From Hyphomicrobiales bacterium (GTDB lineage Bacteria; Pseudomonadota; Alphaproteobacteria; Rhizobiales; Aestuariivirgaceae): a DNA stretch of 10,136 bases. Location of the stretch: positions 1 to 10,136 of the forward strand of contig JANYGE010000428.1 of assembly GCA_025362535.1 (NCBI GenBank). Direction: 5' to 3'. Positions 1-5,393 of this stretch are shown one piece after another (position 1 is the stretch's first letter; every line of letters begins with the position of its first letter). The notes beneath the pieces were generated by a model. It was not told where the DNA came from. It worked only from the letters and a program-made list of their open reading frames with translations, and searched no databases. The translations under genes were made by a program, and so were the position numbers.

Positions 1-13
1 GGTATATGTGAGC

Positions 14-799
14 ATGGCCAAAATTCTCGCTATCTCATCGCAAGTGACATTTGGCCCCGTTGGCCTCAATGCGATCGTACCGACTTTGCAGGCCGAGGGC
101 CACGACGTGCTGGCCTTGCCAACGGTGCTCTTGTCAAACCACCCGGGTCTTGGTCCACCAAAAGGGCAGAGCTTCAGTGCTGAATTCTTAGGTGGCATGA
201 TTGAAGCCCTTGTAACGCGCAATGCCTTCAACAATTTAGACGCTGTCATCACTGGATATTTTGCCAATGCCGAGCAGGTACACATCATTGCCAAGCAGAT
301 CAAGAAATTAAATCCAGTTCATGTTCTGATTGACCCAGTAATCGGTGATCATGGCAAGCTCTACGTGCCAGCCCCAGTTGCTGAAGCGATCCGCGATGAA
401 TTGCTTCCTCTGGCCAGCATTTGCACACCCAATGCTTTTGAGCTCTCTTGGCTCACCGGCCTCAGCGTAGAAAATGAGGCCGAAGCCATTGCCGCAGCGC
501 GCATTTTGCAAGTGCCCGAAATTATCGCAACCTCGGTGCCAGCAGGTGACCAACTGGCAACATTGCGCATAACGCCATCGCACGCGACAACTATCAAGAA
601 TATAAAGCGCGACTCGGTTCCAAATGGCACCGGTGATATGTTATCTGGCCTCTATCTCGCGCGGCAATTTGGTAATGCACAGGCTTCTGCTCTGGCTCAA
701 TCACTGGCGATCTTGCAAACTGCAATTGCCCTGAGTGGAACCACCAAAATTCTGGCCGTCGCTGAGGCGCTCCACCATAAGGACAAACACCATGACTGA
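14..799 (+). CDS. pdxY: Pyridoxal kinase (PdxY-like, ribokinase superfamily)
   Basis: Predicted to phosphorylate pyridoxal, and probably related B6 vitamers, with ATP to make pyridoxal 5'-phosphate in the cytoplasmic salvage route. The 261-residue product matches the PdxY/PdxK family in length and order of motifs: an N-terminal ILAISSQV strand, SNHPG near residue 41, the DPVIGDHGKLYVP block near 107-119, TPNAFELSWLTG near 138-149, and the C-terminal NGTGD anion-hole motif near 204-208, whose Asp is the expected catalytic base. The first substrate-loop segment reads SSQVTFGPVG rather than the SHVVYGHVG usual in PdxY, so vitamer preference may differ. I chose ATG at 14; GTG at 8 is in frame, adds two residues and is the main alternative. 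The frame is open to the window edge, so the ribosome binding site cannot be judged. The stop overlaps the next gene by 8 nt, indicating translational coupling. ThiD-type HMP kinase is a less likely alternative because the DPVIGDHGKLYV block is pyridoxal-kinase-like. Confidence 0.87.
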   Translation: MAKILAISSQVTFGPVGLNAIVPTLQAEGHDVLALPTVLLSNHPGLGPPKGQSFSAEFLGGMIEALVTRNAFNNLDAVITGYFANAEQVHIIAKQIKKLNPVHVLIDPVIGDHGKLYVPAPVAEAIRDELLPLASICTPNAFELSWLTGLSVENEAEAIAAARILQVPEIIATSVPAGDQLATLRITPSHATTIKNIKRDSVPNGTGDMLSGLYLARQFGNAQASALAQSLAILQTAIALSGTTKILAVAEALHHKDKHHD

Positions 800-1739
800 G
801 TTGAGCCAAGCCAGTATTGCAGCAGCAGCCAAGCGCATCGCCCCTCATATCCGGCGCACCCCTGTTATCGATGTAAATTTGCCATCGCATGACAAGCCGA
901 TAAATCTAAAGCTTGAGCTCTTTCAGTTTACCGGAAGCTTTAAAGTGCGTGGTGCATTTAACAGCCTGGTAGGGCAGCAAATCCCAGCTGCTGGTGTTGC
1001 CGCAGTGTCCGGAGGCAATCATGGTGCCGCCGTGGCCCTTGCAGCCCGCAGCTTTGGCCATAAGGCCCGTATTTTTGTGCCTGGCTATGCGCCAGCGGCA
1101 AAGGTTGCTTTGATTAAATCATTCGGTGCAGAAATCATCCAAGAGGGCGATGATGTGGCCCATGTGATTGGCCTGTGGAATGCCTATGTCGCTGAAACTG
1201 GTGCGCTCAGCATCCATCCCTATGATGCACCCGCAACCTTGCAGGGCCAAGCCACCACCGCTTTGGAATGGCACGAACAGGTGCCTGATCTTGATACAGT
1301 GTTGGTGGCTGTGGGCGGCGGCGGTCTGATTGGTGGTATTGCCGCCTATTTTGATAGGCGCGTCAAAGTGATCGCCGTCGAGACCGAAAACACCGCAGCA
1401 CTGAACTTGGCGTGGAGCAAAGGCGAACCTGTCAATATTAAGCCCTCTGGCGTGGCCGCTGATTCACTCGGCGCAAACCGCATCGGCAACATGGCTTTTG
1501 CAATGATCAATACAGTGATCACTGGCACTATTCTGGTCAGCGATGACGATGTTCGGGCCGCCCAGCGCCACCTATGGAACGAAGCTCGCATTGTAACAGA
1601 ACCTGGAGGAGCCACAGCATTCGCTGCTTTATTGTCGGGCGCTTATAAGCCTGCCAAGGGCGAACGTGTTGGCATATTGGTTTGTGGCGGCAACACTGAT
1701 TTAGATGCCTTCGCCAAAACCATCAAGCAAACGCCGTGA
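792..1739 (+). CDS. PLP-dependent threonine/serine dehydratase (short form, no ACT domain)
   Basis: Fold-type II PLP enzyme, predicted to deaminate L-threonine to 2-oxobutyrate and ammonia and/or serine to pyruvate in the cytoplasm. In the 315-residue product, Lys51 in GSFKVRGA is the expected Schiff-base lysine, SGGNHG at 73-78 is the substrate carboxylate loop, the GGGG run at 175-178 binds the PLP phosphate, and CGGN at 298-301 is the segment near the PLP ring nitrogen, with Cys where many relatives have Ser. No C-terminal ACT regulatory domain is present, so it resembles catabolic TdcB or serine-racemase-like enzymes rather than biosynthetic IlvA of about 500 residues. ATG at 792 was preferred over an in-frame upstream ATG at 735 because AAGGA at 779-783 lies 8 nt before it and the longer N-terminus is not family-like. 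The gene overlaps pdxY upstream by 8 nt and htpG downstream by 17 nt on the opposite strand. The exact substrate (Thr, Ser, hydroxyaspartate, or racemase activity) cannot be settled from sequence. Confidence 0.88.
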   Translation: MTELSQASIAAAAKRIAPHIRRTPVIDVNLPSHDKPINLKLELFQFTGSFKVRGAFNSLVGQQIPAAGVAAVSGGNHGAAVALAARSFGHKARIFVPGYAPAAKVALIKSFGAEIIQEGDDVAHVIGLWNAYVAETGALSIHPYDAPATLQGQATTALEWHEQVPDLDTVLVAVGGGGLIGGIAAYFDRRVKVIAVETENTAALNLAWSKGEPVNIKPSGVAADSLGANRIGNMAFAMINTVITGTILVSDDDVRAAQRHLWNEARIVTEPGGATAFAALLSGAYKPAKGERVGILVCGGNTDLDAFAKTIKQTP

Positions 1740-3561
1740 GCATCACAGCGCCTAAGCGCTTGGCAAACTCTGCCGGTTCCGCCACGATTTCACCTTCCAA
1801 CATGAAAGCCTGATCCAAAAGCAAATGAGCCGCATCATCAACCGATGTGGCACCCTTATCGGCAATCAGTTTCGCCAAGGCCTTCATCAAGCCATGGCCG
1901 GCATTGATTTCCAAAACTGGCGCACTTAACGCAACACCAGAATCTTTTTGCCGCGACAAAAGCTTTTCCAAAGTCCGGTCCATCTGGCCATCATTGACCA
2001 GACACACAGCACTGTCTGTCAACCGTTTTGAAACCCGAACATCAGAAACCCGATCACCCAATGCCTGTTTGAAGGCTAGCAACAGAGCCGCAATTTCAGG
2101 TGCCGCAGATTTATCTTCTGGTGCTGCCTCCTTGGTCTTGATCAAATCCAAATCGGCAGAACCCTGCGATACTGATTTGAAGGGCTTACCATCAAATCCC
2201 AAAGCCGTGCGCACCCAGAAACTGTCTACAGGGTCGGTCAGCAGAAGCACTTCAACATCACGCGCCTTGTAACCTTCAAGCTGCGGAGAAGAAGCGGCCT
2301 TGGCCGCATCTTCAGCCGTTAAATAATAAATCGCCGTCTGGTTTTCCTGCAGCCGCGAAATATAATCCTTGAGAGTTGTCGCTTCAGATTTTGTGGTTCT
2401 GAATGTCGCAATATCAAATAGGGCGTCACGGCGCTCATAATCTTCATAAAGCCCTTCCTTAAGCACCGGCCCAAATACATCCCAGATTTTTTTAAAGGCA
2501 ACGGCATCATTCTCCGCGCATTTTTTAAATTCAGCTAACACCCGGTTGGTGACAGCCTTGCGGATCACAGCAACATCAGGATTATTCTGCAGCATCTCGC
2601 GCGACAAATTAAGTGGCATATCCGCACTGTCAATCACCCCGCGCACAAAGCGCAAGTAAGGTGGCAGCAAGCCTACATCATCCGCGATAAACACACGTTT
2701 CACATAGAGCTTCTGCCGGCCTTTGCGTTCAGGGTCATAGAGATCAAAGGGCCTTTCGCCTGGCACATAAAGCAACACATTATATTCCTGCCTGCCTTCA
2801 GCGCGGTAATGGATCGTGAGCGCTGGTTCATCCGTGCCATGATTGAGCAGACCGAAAAATTCTTTGTGTTGTTCGGCAGTAATCTCAGACTTGGGCCGCA
2901 TCCAAATCGCACTCGCCGAATTGATTTGACGGACTTCGCCTTCTCCGGCCAGCATAATGGGATGCGCGATATGATCTGAATAGGCCCGCACCACCTCTTC
3001 AAGTTTCCACGCCTCAAGATAATCAGACGCATCATCGCGCAAATGCAGAACTATTCGGGTGCCGCGTTCCTTGGTTTCAGCTTCTTCAACCGTAAACGTG
3101 CCTTCGCCTTTGGAGCGCCACACATTGCAAGCTTTGGCACCCGCTTTACGCGAAAACACTTCGACTTCCGAAGCCACCATGAAGGCGGCATAGAACCCCA
3201 CACCAAACTGCCCAATCAGGCTTGGTCCATCTTTGGCTTTTTCAACAAAGCTTTGCGTGCCAGATTTGGCAATGGTACCGAGATTGTCGGTGAGTTCTTT
3301 CGAAGACATGCCAATGCCACTGTCTTCGATTGTCAAAGTCTTGGCCGCCTTGTCGGGCCGCAAGGTGATGCTGAGTTTTGCCTCTTGCTCCAAAAGTTCC
3401 GGTTTGGCGATGGCATGGTAGCGCAACTTATCCAGCGCATCTGAGGCGTTGGAAATAAGTTCACGCAAAAACACATCGCGGTCAGAATAAACCGAATGCA
3501 CCATCATGTGCAAAAGTTTGCCGACTTCGGCTTGAAATTCTTGTGGTTTTGCTTTGGTCAT
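1723..3561 (-). CDS. htpG: Molecular chaperone HtpG (bacterial Hsp90)
   Basis: ATP-dependent homodimeric cytosolic chaperone that remodels client proteins with the DnaK system. The 612-residue product has the full Hsp90 layout. The N-terminal GHKL ATPase domain carries ELISNASDA (Glu34 is the expected catalytic Glu), DSGIGM at 80-85, GTIAKSGT at 95-102 and the lid motif GQFGVGFYAAFMV at 117-129. The middle domain follows (around 220-490, including RGVIDSADMPLNLSREMLQ), then the C-terminal dimerisation domain. The length is normal and no residue appears to be missing. ATG at 3561 was chosen over an in-frame TTG at 3582 because two AGGG motifs (3565-3568 and 3571-3574) precede it and MTKAKPQEFQAEV is a normal HtpG start. 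A heat-shock-type promoter lies just upstream, and a terminator separates it from anything further upstream. The last codons overlap the convergent dehydratase gene by 17 nt; no intrinsic terminator for htpG is visible. Confidence 0.98.
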   Translation of the reverse strand: MTKAKPQEFQAEVGKLLHMMVHSVYSDRDVFLRELISNASDALDKLRYHAIAKPELLEQEAKLSITLRPDKAAKTLTIEDSGIGMSSKELTDNLGTIAKSGTQSFVEKAKDGPSLIGQFGVGFYAAFMVASEVEVFSRKAGAKACNVWRSKGEGTFTVEEAETKERGTRIVLHLRDDASDYLEAWKLEEVVRAYSDHIAHPIMLAGEGEVRQINSASAIWMRPKSEITAEQHKEFFGLLNHGTDEPALTIHYRAEGRQEYNVLLYVPGERPFDLYDPERKGRQKLYVKRVFIADDVGLLPPYLRFVRGVIDSADMPLNLSREMLQNNPDVAVIRKAVTNRVLAEFKKCAENDAVAFKKIWDVFGPVLKEGLYEDYERRDALFDIATFRTTKSEATTLKDYISRLQENQTAIYYLTAEDAAKAASSPQLEGYKARDVEVLLLTDPVDSFWVRTALGFDGKPFKSVSQGSADLDLIKTKEAAPEDKSAAPEIAALLLAFKQALGDRVSDVRVSKRLTDSAVCLVNDGQMDRTLEKLLSRQKDSGVALSAPVLEINAGHGLMKALAKLIADKGATSVDDAAHLLLDQAFMLEGEIVAEPAEFAKRLGAVMLTAFA

Positions 3562-3585
3562 TTGCCCTGTCCCTGTTGGCAAGCG

Positions 3586-3614
3586 ATATTGAGAAACATC
3601 CGCTCTACGTCAAG
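3586..3614 (-). promoter_or_regulatory. Heat-shock (RpoH-type) promoter of htpG
   Basis: On the minus strand the -35 element CTTGAC (3614-3609) is followed, after 15 nt, by CTCAATAT (3593-3586). The E. coli sigma-32 consensus is CTTGAA, a spacer of about 13-15 nt, then CCCCATNT. The -10 matches five of the seven defined positions. The predicted transcription start is near 3579, giving a leader of about 18 nt before ATG 3561. Reading the same site as a housekeeping promoter would need a poor -10 (AATATC after 17 nt). htpG is a known RpoH-regulon member in many bacteria, which supports the call. Confidence 0.6.
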
Positions 3615-3617
3615 GAT

Positions 3618-3648
3618 AAAAAAAGGGCGGTCGCAACCGCGAACCGCC
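3618..3648 (-). terminator. Rho-independent terminator of the putative small RNA, upstream of htpG
   Basis: On the minus strand GGCGGT pairs with ACCGCC (3648-3643 with 3631-3626). After one bulged base, CGC pairs with GCG around a four-base loop, and seven T residues follow at 3624-3618 after one C. The T-run is on the minus-strand side only, so it terminates leftward transcription entering from above 3648. No minus-strand protein gene lies there (DUF2794 is on the plus strand and the BI-1 gene has its own terminator), which implies an RNA gene. The htpG -35 starts only four bases beyond the T-run. Confidence 0.8.
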
Positions 3649-3680
3649 TTAAATTACTCAACTGACTAAACTCGAGTCTT

Positions 3681-3730
3681 GGGGACTTGGGGGGCCCGGC
3701 TGGTCTTTAATGCTTCGGGGGGCTGGGGGG
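3681..3730 (+). other. Potential G-quadruplex motif
   Basis: The plus strand has four G-runs of at least four: GGGG at 3681-3684 and GGGGGG at 3689-3694, 3717-3722 and 3725-3730. The long middle loop is itself partly self-complementary with flanking sequence. It lies opposite the C-rich loops of the putative minus-strand sRNA, so it may simply be the complement of selected C-runs. Folding as a DNA quadruplex is an inference from run length only. Confidence 0.35.
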
Positions 3731-3785
3731 CTAAACCGAAGCGAAGGCCAACCGGGCGATCGAGGCAACAAACAAACTATCATCC

Positions 3786-3810
3786 TGCATCTTGTCCAAG
3801 ACTTGATGCA
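3786..3810. repeat. 25-bp dyad symmetry between the sRNA and DUF2794
   Basis: TGCATC (3786-3791) and GATGCA (3805-3810) are perfect inverted arms around 13 bp, and the centre contains a further small palindrome, CTTGTCCAAG (3791-3800). It lies upstream of the putative minus-strand sRNA and about 70 bp upstream of the plus-strand DUF2794 start, a suitable place for an operator serving either direction. No T-run follows on either strand, so it is not a terminator. I do not recognise the regulator; chance occurrence is possible. Confidence 0.3.
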
Positions 3811-3878
3811 ATTGCGGCAAAACCAAGGAATTTTACGCCCTTGCAAATCAGAGCCTGCAGAGTCATTGTTACACCTTG

Positions 3879-4241
3879 ATGACAGACATCAGTGAACCGG
3901 AAAACCCTTCCAATATTTTGCGCTTTGCCAGCAAAACGCCAAAATCCATTCGTTTTGACCGCCGTGAATTAAGTCTGATTATGAGCCTCTATGGGCGTTA
4001 TGTCGCCGAAGGCGAATGGCGCGACTATGCCATTGATTTTAGTCCCGAAGCCGCAACTTTCGCCATCCACCGCAGGGCCAGCGAGCAGCCCCTTTACCGC
4101 ATCACCAAAAATCCGGCGCTTGCCCAAAAACAGGGTCAATATGCGGTAATCGCACCGGGCGGCCTGATCTTGAAGCGCGGGGCAGATCTCGAACAGGTTC
4201 TGCGTGTATTGGTCAAAAAGCCAAAACTGGTGGATGCATAA
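3879..4241 (+). CDS. DUF2794 family protein
   Basis: This 120-residue protein has no known function. It matches my recollection of DUF2794, a small conserved alphaproteobacterial family. Family-like segments are IRFDRRELSLIMSLYGRYV (about 25-42), EGEWRDYAIDF (about 45-54), the PLYRITKNP block (71-79), KQGQYAVIAPGGLILKRG (84-101) and the closing LEQVLRVL helix (104-111). There is no signal peptide or membrane segment, so it is probably cytoplasmic. The first 20 residues look disordered. ATG 3879 is chosen over the adjacent in-frame TTG at 3876; no good Shine-Dalgarno sequence is visible, and a GCAGAG at 3857-3862 is too far away. The gene stands alone on the plus strand, and its TAA overlaps the A-run of the terminator of the facing BI-1 gene. 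The recurring basic and aromatic residues do not allow a function to be assigned. Confidence 0.88.
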   Translation: MTDISEPENPSNILRFASKTPKSIRFDRRELSLIMSLYGRYVAEGEWRDYAIDFSPEAATFAIHRRASEQPLYRITKNPALAQKQGQYAVIAPGGLILKRGADLEQVLRVLVKKPKLVDA

Positions 4242-4268
4242 AAAAGGCCCCGATTTTCACCGAGGCCT
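4240..4268 (-). terminator. Intrinsic terminator of the BI-1 gene
   Basis: On the minus strand AGGCCTCG (4268-4261) pairs with CGGGGCCT (4252-4245), 8 bp with one U-G, around an 8-base loop, and is followed by a T-run at 4245-4240. It begins 21 nt after the BI-1 stop. The same hairpin read on the plus strand follows the DUF2794 stop directly but has only a broken T stretch (CATTT), so it may terminate DUF2794 transcription weakly as well. The T-run overlaps the DUF2794 stop codon. Confidence 0.8.
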
Positions 4269-4289
4269 CATTTCAAATATGCGCTCTTA

Positions 4290-5021
4290 TCAGTTGCGGT
4301 TGCCGAAAATCCGCAACAGAGACAAGAACAGATTGATAAAATCGAGATAAAGCGTCAAAGCACCACTGATGGCTTTTTGACCCATCACCTCAGCGCCATC
4401 ACCTTCAAAATACATTTCCTTGATCTTCTGTGAATCATAAGCGGTAAGGCCTGTAAAAATCAAAACACCAATGATCGAAAGCGCAAAGCTCAAAGCCGAG
4501 CTTGCCAAGAAAATATTGACGACAGACGCAATGATAATGCCAATCAAACCCATAAACAGGAAAGAACCCATTCCAGTTAAATCGCGCTTGGTTGTGTAGC
4601 CATAAAGGCTGAGCGCACCAAAGGTTACGGCGGTGATCAGAAACACTTGGGCTATGCTACTATGCGTATAAACCATGCCCAGCGAAGCAAAGCTCACACC
4701 CATCAAAGCGGCATAAAGCCAAAATACCCCTTGCGCTGCGGCAACACTCATTTTGTGTAAACGAAACGACAGGAACATGACCAACGCGAAGGGCGCAAGC
4801 ACCAGAACCCACTTCAATGGACTATTAAACAGGGCCTGCCCAAAGGCTGTTAAACCATCAGAACCAACAGCCAGATTATAGGTGCCAACAGCAGCAAGGC
4901 CAGTCAGCGCCAAACCAGCAGCCATATAATTATAGACCTTGAGCATATAGGCCCGAAGACCTTGATCAATCGCAGCATCGGTGCGAGCACCTGATTGCGG
5001 TAAATTACGAAATTCTGCCAT
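4290..5021 (-). CDS. Bax inhibitor-1 (BI-1/YccA-type) integral membrane protein
   Basis: This 243-residue inner-membrane protein of the BI-1 (UPF0005) family contains about seven hydrophobic segments: roughly 29-50, 70-87, 93-114, 122-142, 151-173, 178-196 and 219-238. The hydrophilic N-terminus (MAEFRNLPQSGARTDAAID) faces the cytoplasm by analogy. The GLTAYDSQKIKEMY segment after TM6 carries the conserved Asp196 proposed to form the pH/Ca2+-sensing latch in bacterial homologues, and the protein ends in the family-typical FGNRN. Known relatives are E. coli YccA, a substrate and modulator of the FtsH protease, and YbhL; the precise role here is unknown. ATG 5021 is supported by a perfect AGGAGG (5032-5027) 5 nt upstream. 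The gene is monocistronic: it has a heat-shock-like promoter upstream and an intrinsic terminator downstream. Stress-responsive membrane quality control is a reasonable inference. Confidence 0.93.
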   Translation of the reverse strand: MAEFRNLPQSGARTDAAIDQGLRAYMLKVYNYMAAGLALTGLAAVGTYNLAVGSDGLTAFGQALFNSPLKWVLVLAPFALVMFLSFRLHKMSVAAAQGVFWLYAALMGVSFASLGMVYTHSSIAQVFLITAVTFGALSLYGYTTKRDLTGMGSFLFMGLIGIIIASVVNIFLASSALSFALSIIGVLIFTGLTAYDSQKIKEMYFEGDGAEVMGQKAISGALTLYLDFINLFLSLLRIFGNRN

Positions 5022-5047
5022 GAGTCCCTCCTAAGAACATGCGAGGA

Positions 5048-5076
5048 ATATGGGGATGCGCCTTGCAACCGTCAAG
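5048..5076 (-). promoter_or_regulatory. Near-consensus heat-shock (RpoH-type) promoter of the BI-1 gene
   Basis: Minus-strand CTTGAC (5076-5071) is followed after exactly 15 nt by CCCCATAT (5055-5048). The -10 agrees at every defined position with the sigma-32 consensus CCCCATNT, and the -35 differs from CTTGAA only in the last base. The predicted start is near 5041, leaving a leader of about 20 nt that holds AGGAGG before ATG 5021. Geometry and leader length match those of the htpG promoter in this window. The match was found by eye; no matrix score was calculated. Confidence 0.7.
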
Positions 5077-5078
5077 GC
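5060..5078. repeat. Inverted repeat overlapping the -35 of the BI-1 promoter
   Basis: GCCTTG (5060-5065) and CAAGGC (5073-5078) form perfect 6-bp arms around a 7-bp centre, and one arm contains most of the CTTGAC -35 element. It could be an operator, or a weak hairpin at the end of the pterin dehydratase transcript whose stop is at 5100. There is no T-run after it on the minus strand, so it is a poor terminator. It may also be coincidental. Confidence 0.35.
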
Positions 5079-5099
5079 CCTAGAAACCAGTTTCAGTTA

Positions 5100-5393
5100 T
5101 TAACCAAGAGCAATCATATCCATGGCTTTTGCCAACGCCACATCGAGGGCCGTCACGCCATTTGCCGAGTGCGTCGTCAGCGTCACATCTACCCGCGCAT
5201 AAACATTAAACCACTCTGGATGATGGTCCATTTTCTCAGCAACCAAAGCCGTTTGAGTCATAAAACCAAAAGCCGCCCGAAACGATTTAAACTTGAAACT
5301 TTTAAAAATTGCATCGCGGCTCTCAATTTTGCTCCAGCCCGAAAGTTCCTGTAGAGCAGCAACAATTTCACCATCGGAAAATTTTTGACTCAT
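5100..5393 (-). CDS. phhB: Pterin-4a-carbinolamine dehydratase
   Basis: Predicted to dehydrate 4a-hydroxytetrahydrobiopterin to quinonoid dihydropterin, recycling the cofactor of phenylalanine hydroxylase. The 97-residue length is typical of this single-domain cytosolic family. The signature [13 protein letters not shown] at 53-65 contains the active-site His57-His58-Pro59, and the third active-site His is His75 in LTTHSANGV. No aromatic amino acid hydroxylase gene is in the window, so the pterin substrate in this organism is unproven; some family members have been linked to molybdopterin or act as DCoH-like accessory proteins. Its ATG overlaps the TGA of the upstream thpR gene (ATGA, 5393-5390) and has no clear Shine-Dalgarno of its own, so translation is probably coupled. 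It is the last gene of the tesA-thpR-phhB cluster. Confidence 0.93.
   Translation of the reverse strand: MSQKFSDGEIVAALQELSGWSKIESRDAIFKSFKFKSFRAAFGFMTQTALVAEKMDHHPEWFNVYARVDVTLTTHSANGVTALDVALAKAMDMIALG

Larger units (their letters stand above)
3618..3775 (-). ncRNA. Candidate structured small RNA with tandem C-rich anti-SD-like motifs
   Basis: No protein gene fits this strand, yet it ends in a strong terminator and folds extensively. The central hairpin pairs GCTTCGG with CCGAAGC (3742-3736 with 3718-3712; 7 bp, perfect) around a 17-base loop containing the start of a tandem AGCCCCCC repeat. This sits on a second helix, GCCCGGUUGG with CCAGCCGGGC (3757-3748 with 3703-3694; 10 bp including one G-U), extended by 3 bp past a mismatch. 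An outer 5-bp helix pairs CUCGA (3764-3760) with UCGAG (3675-3671), leaving CCCCCAAGUCCCCAAGAC (3693-3676) unpaired. A linker of about 22 nt leads to the terminator. C-rich unpaired motifs resemble the anti-Shine-Dalgarno loops of alphaproteobacterial trans-acting sRNAs such as the CCUCCUCCC families, but the sequence differs and I recognise no Rfam family. The 5' end is a guess; no convincing promoter was found. A 6S-like RNA is an alternative. Confidence 0.6.

Noticed and set aside
735..791. Upstream in-frame ATG for the dehydratase
   Set aside because: It would add 19 residues unlike the family and extend deep into pdxY; ATG 792 has its own Shine-Dalgarno.
1747..1760. Small hairpin AGCGC-CTAA-GCGCT just after the dehydratase stop
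   Set aside because: Only 5 bp with no T-run following, and it lies inside the htpG coding region; not a credible terminator.
1847..2272. 141-codon plus-strand open frame inside htpG
   Set aside because: Antisense shadow of the htpG reading frame; its product has no recognisable family and the opposite frame is a clear Hsp90.
3043..3444. 133-codon plus-strand open frame inside htpG
   Set aside because: Overlaps the conserved Hsp90 ATPase domain on the other strand and shows no family features of its own.
3618..3775. tmRNA, SRP RNA or a tRNA as identity of the structured RNA
   Set aside because: No CCA end or T-loop, no GGAA-tetraloop SRP signature, and no cloverleaf; 6S RNA could not be excluded but no clear central bubble was seen.
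3811..3878. Housekeeping promoter for DUF2794 or for the sRNA
   Set aside because: Candidates such as TTGCAA or TTGGAC lack an acceptable -10 at 16-18 nt, so none was annotated.
3658..3895. Short open frames on both strands across the sRNA region
   Set aside because: Low-complexity translations rich in Gly/Pro from the G/C runs, no family match, and the segment is better explained by RNA structure.
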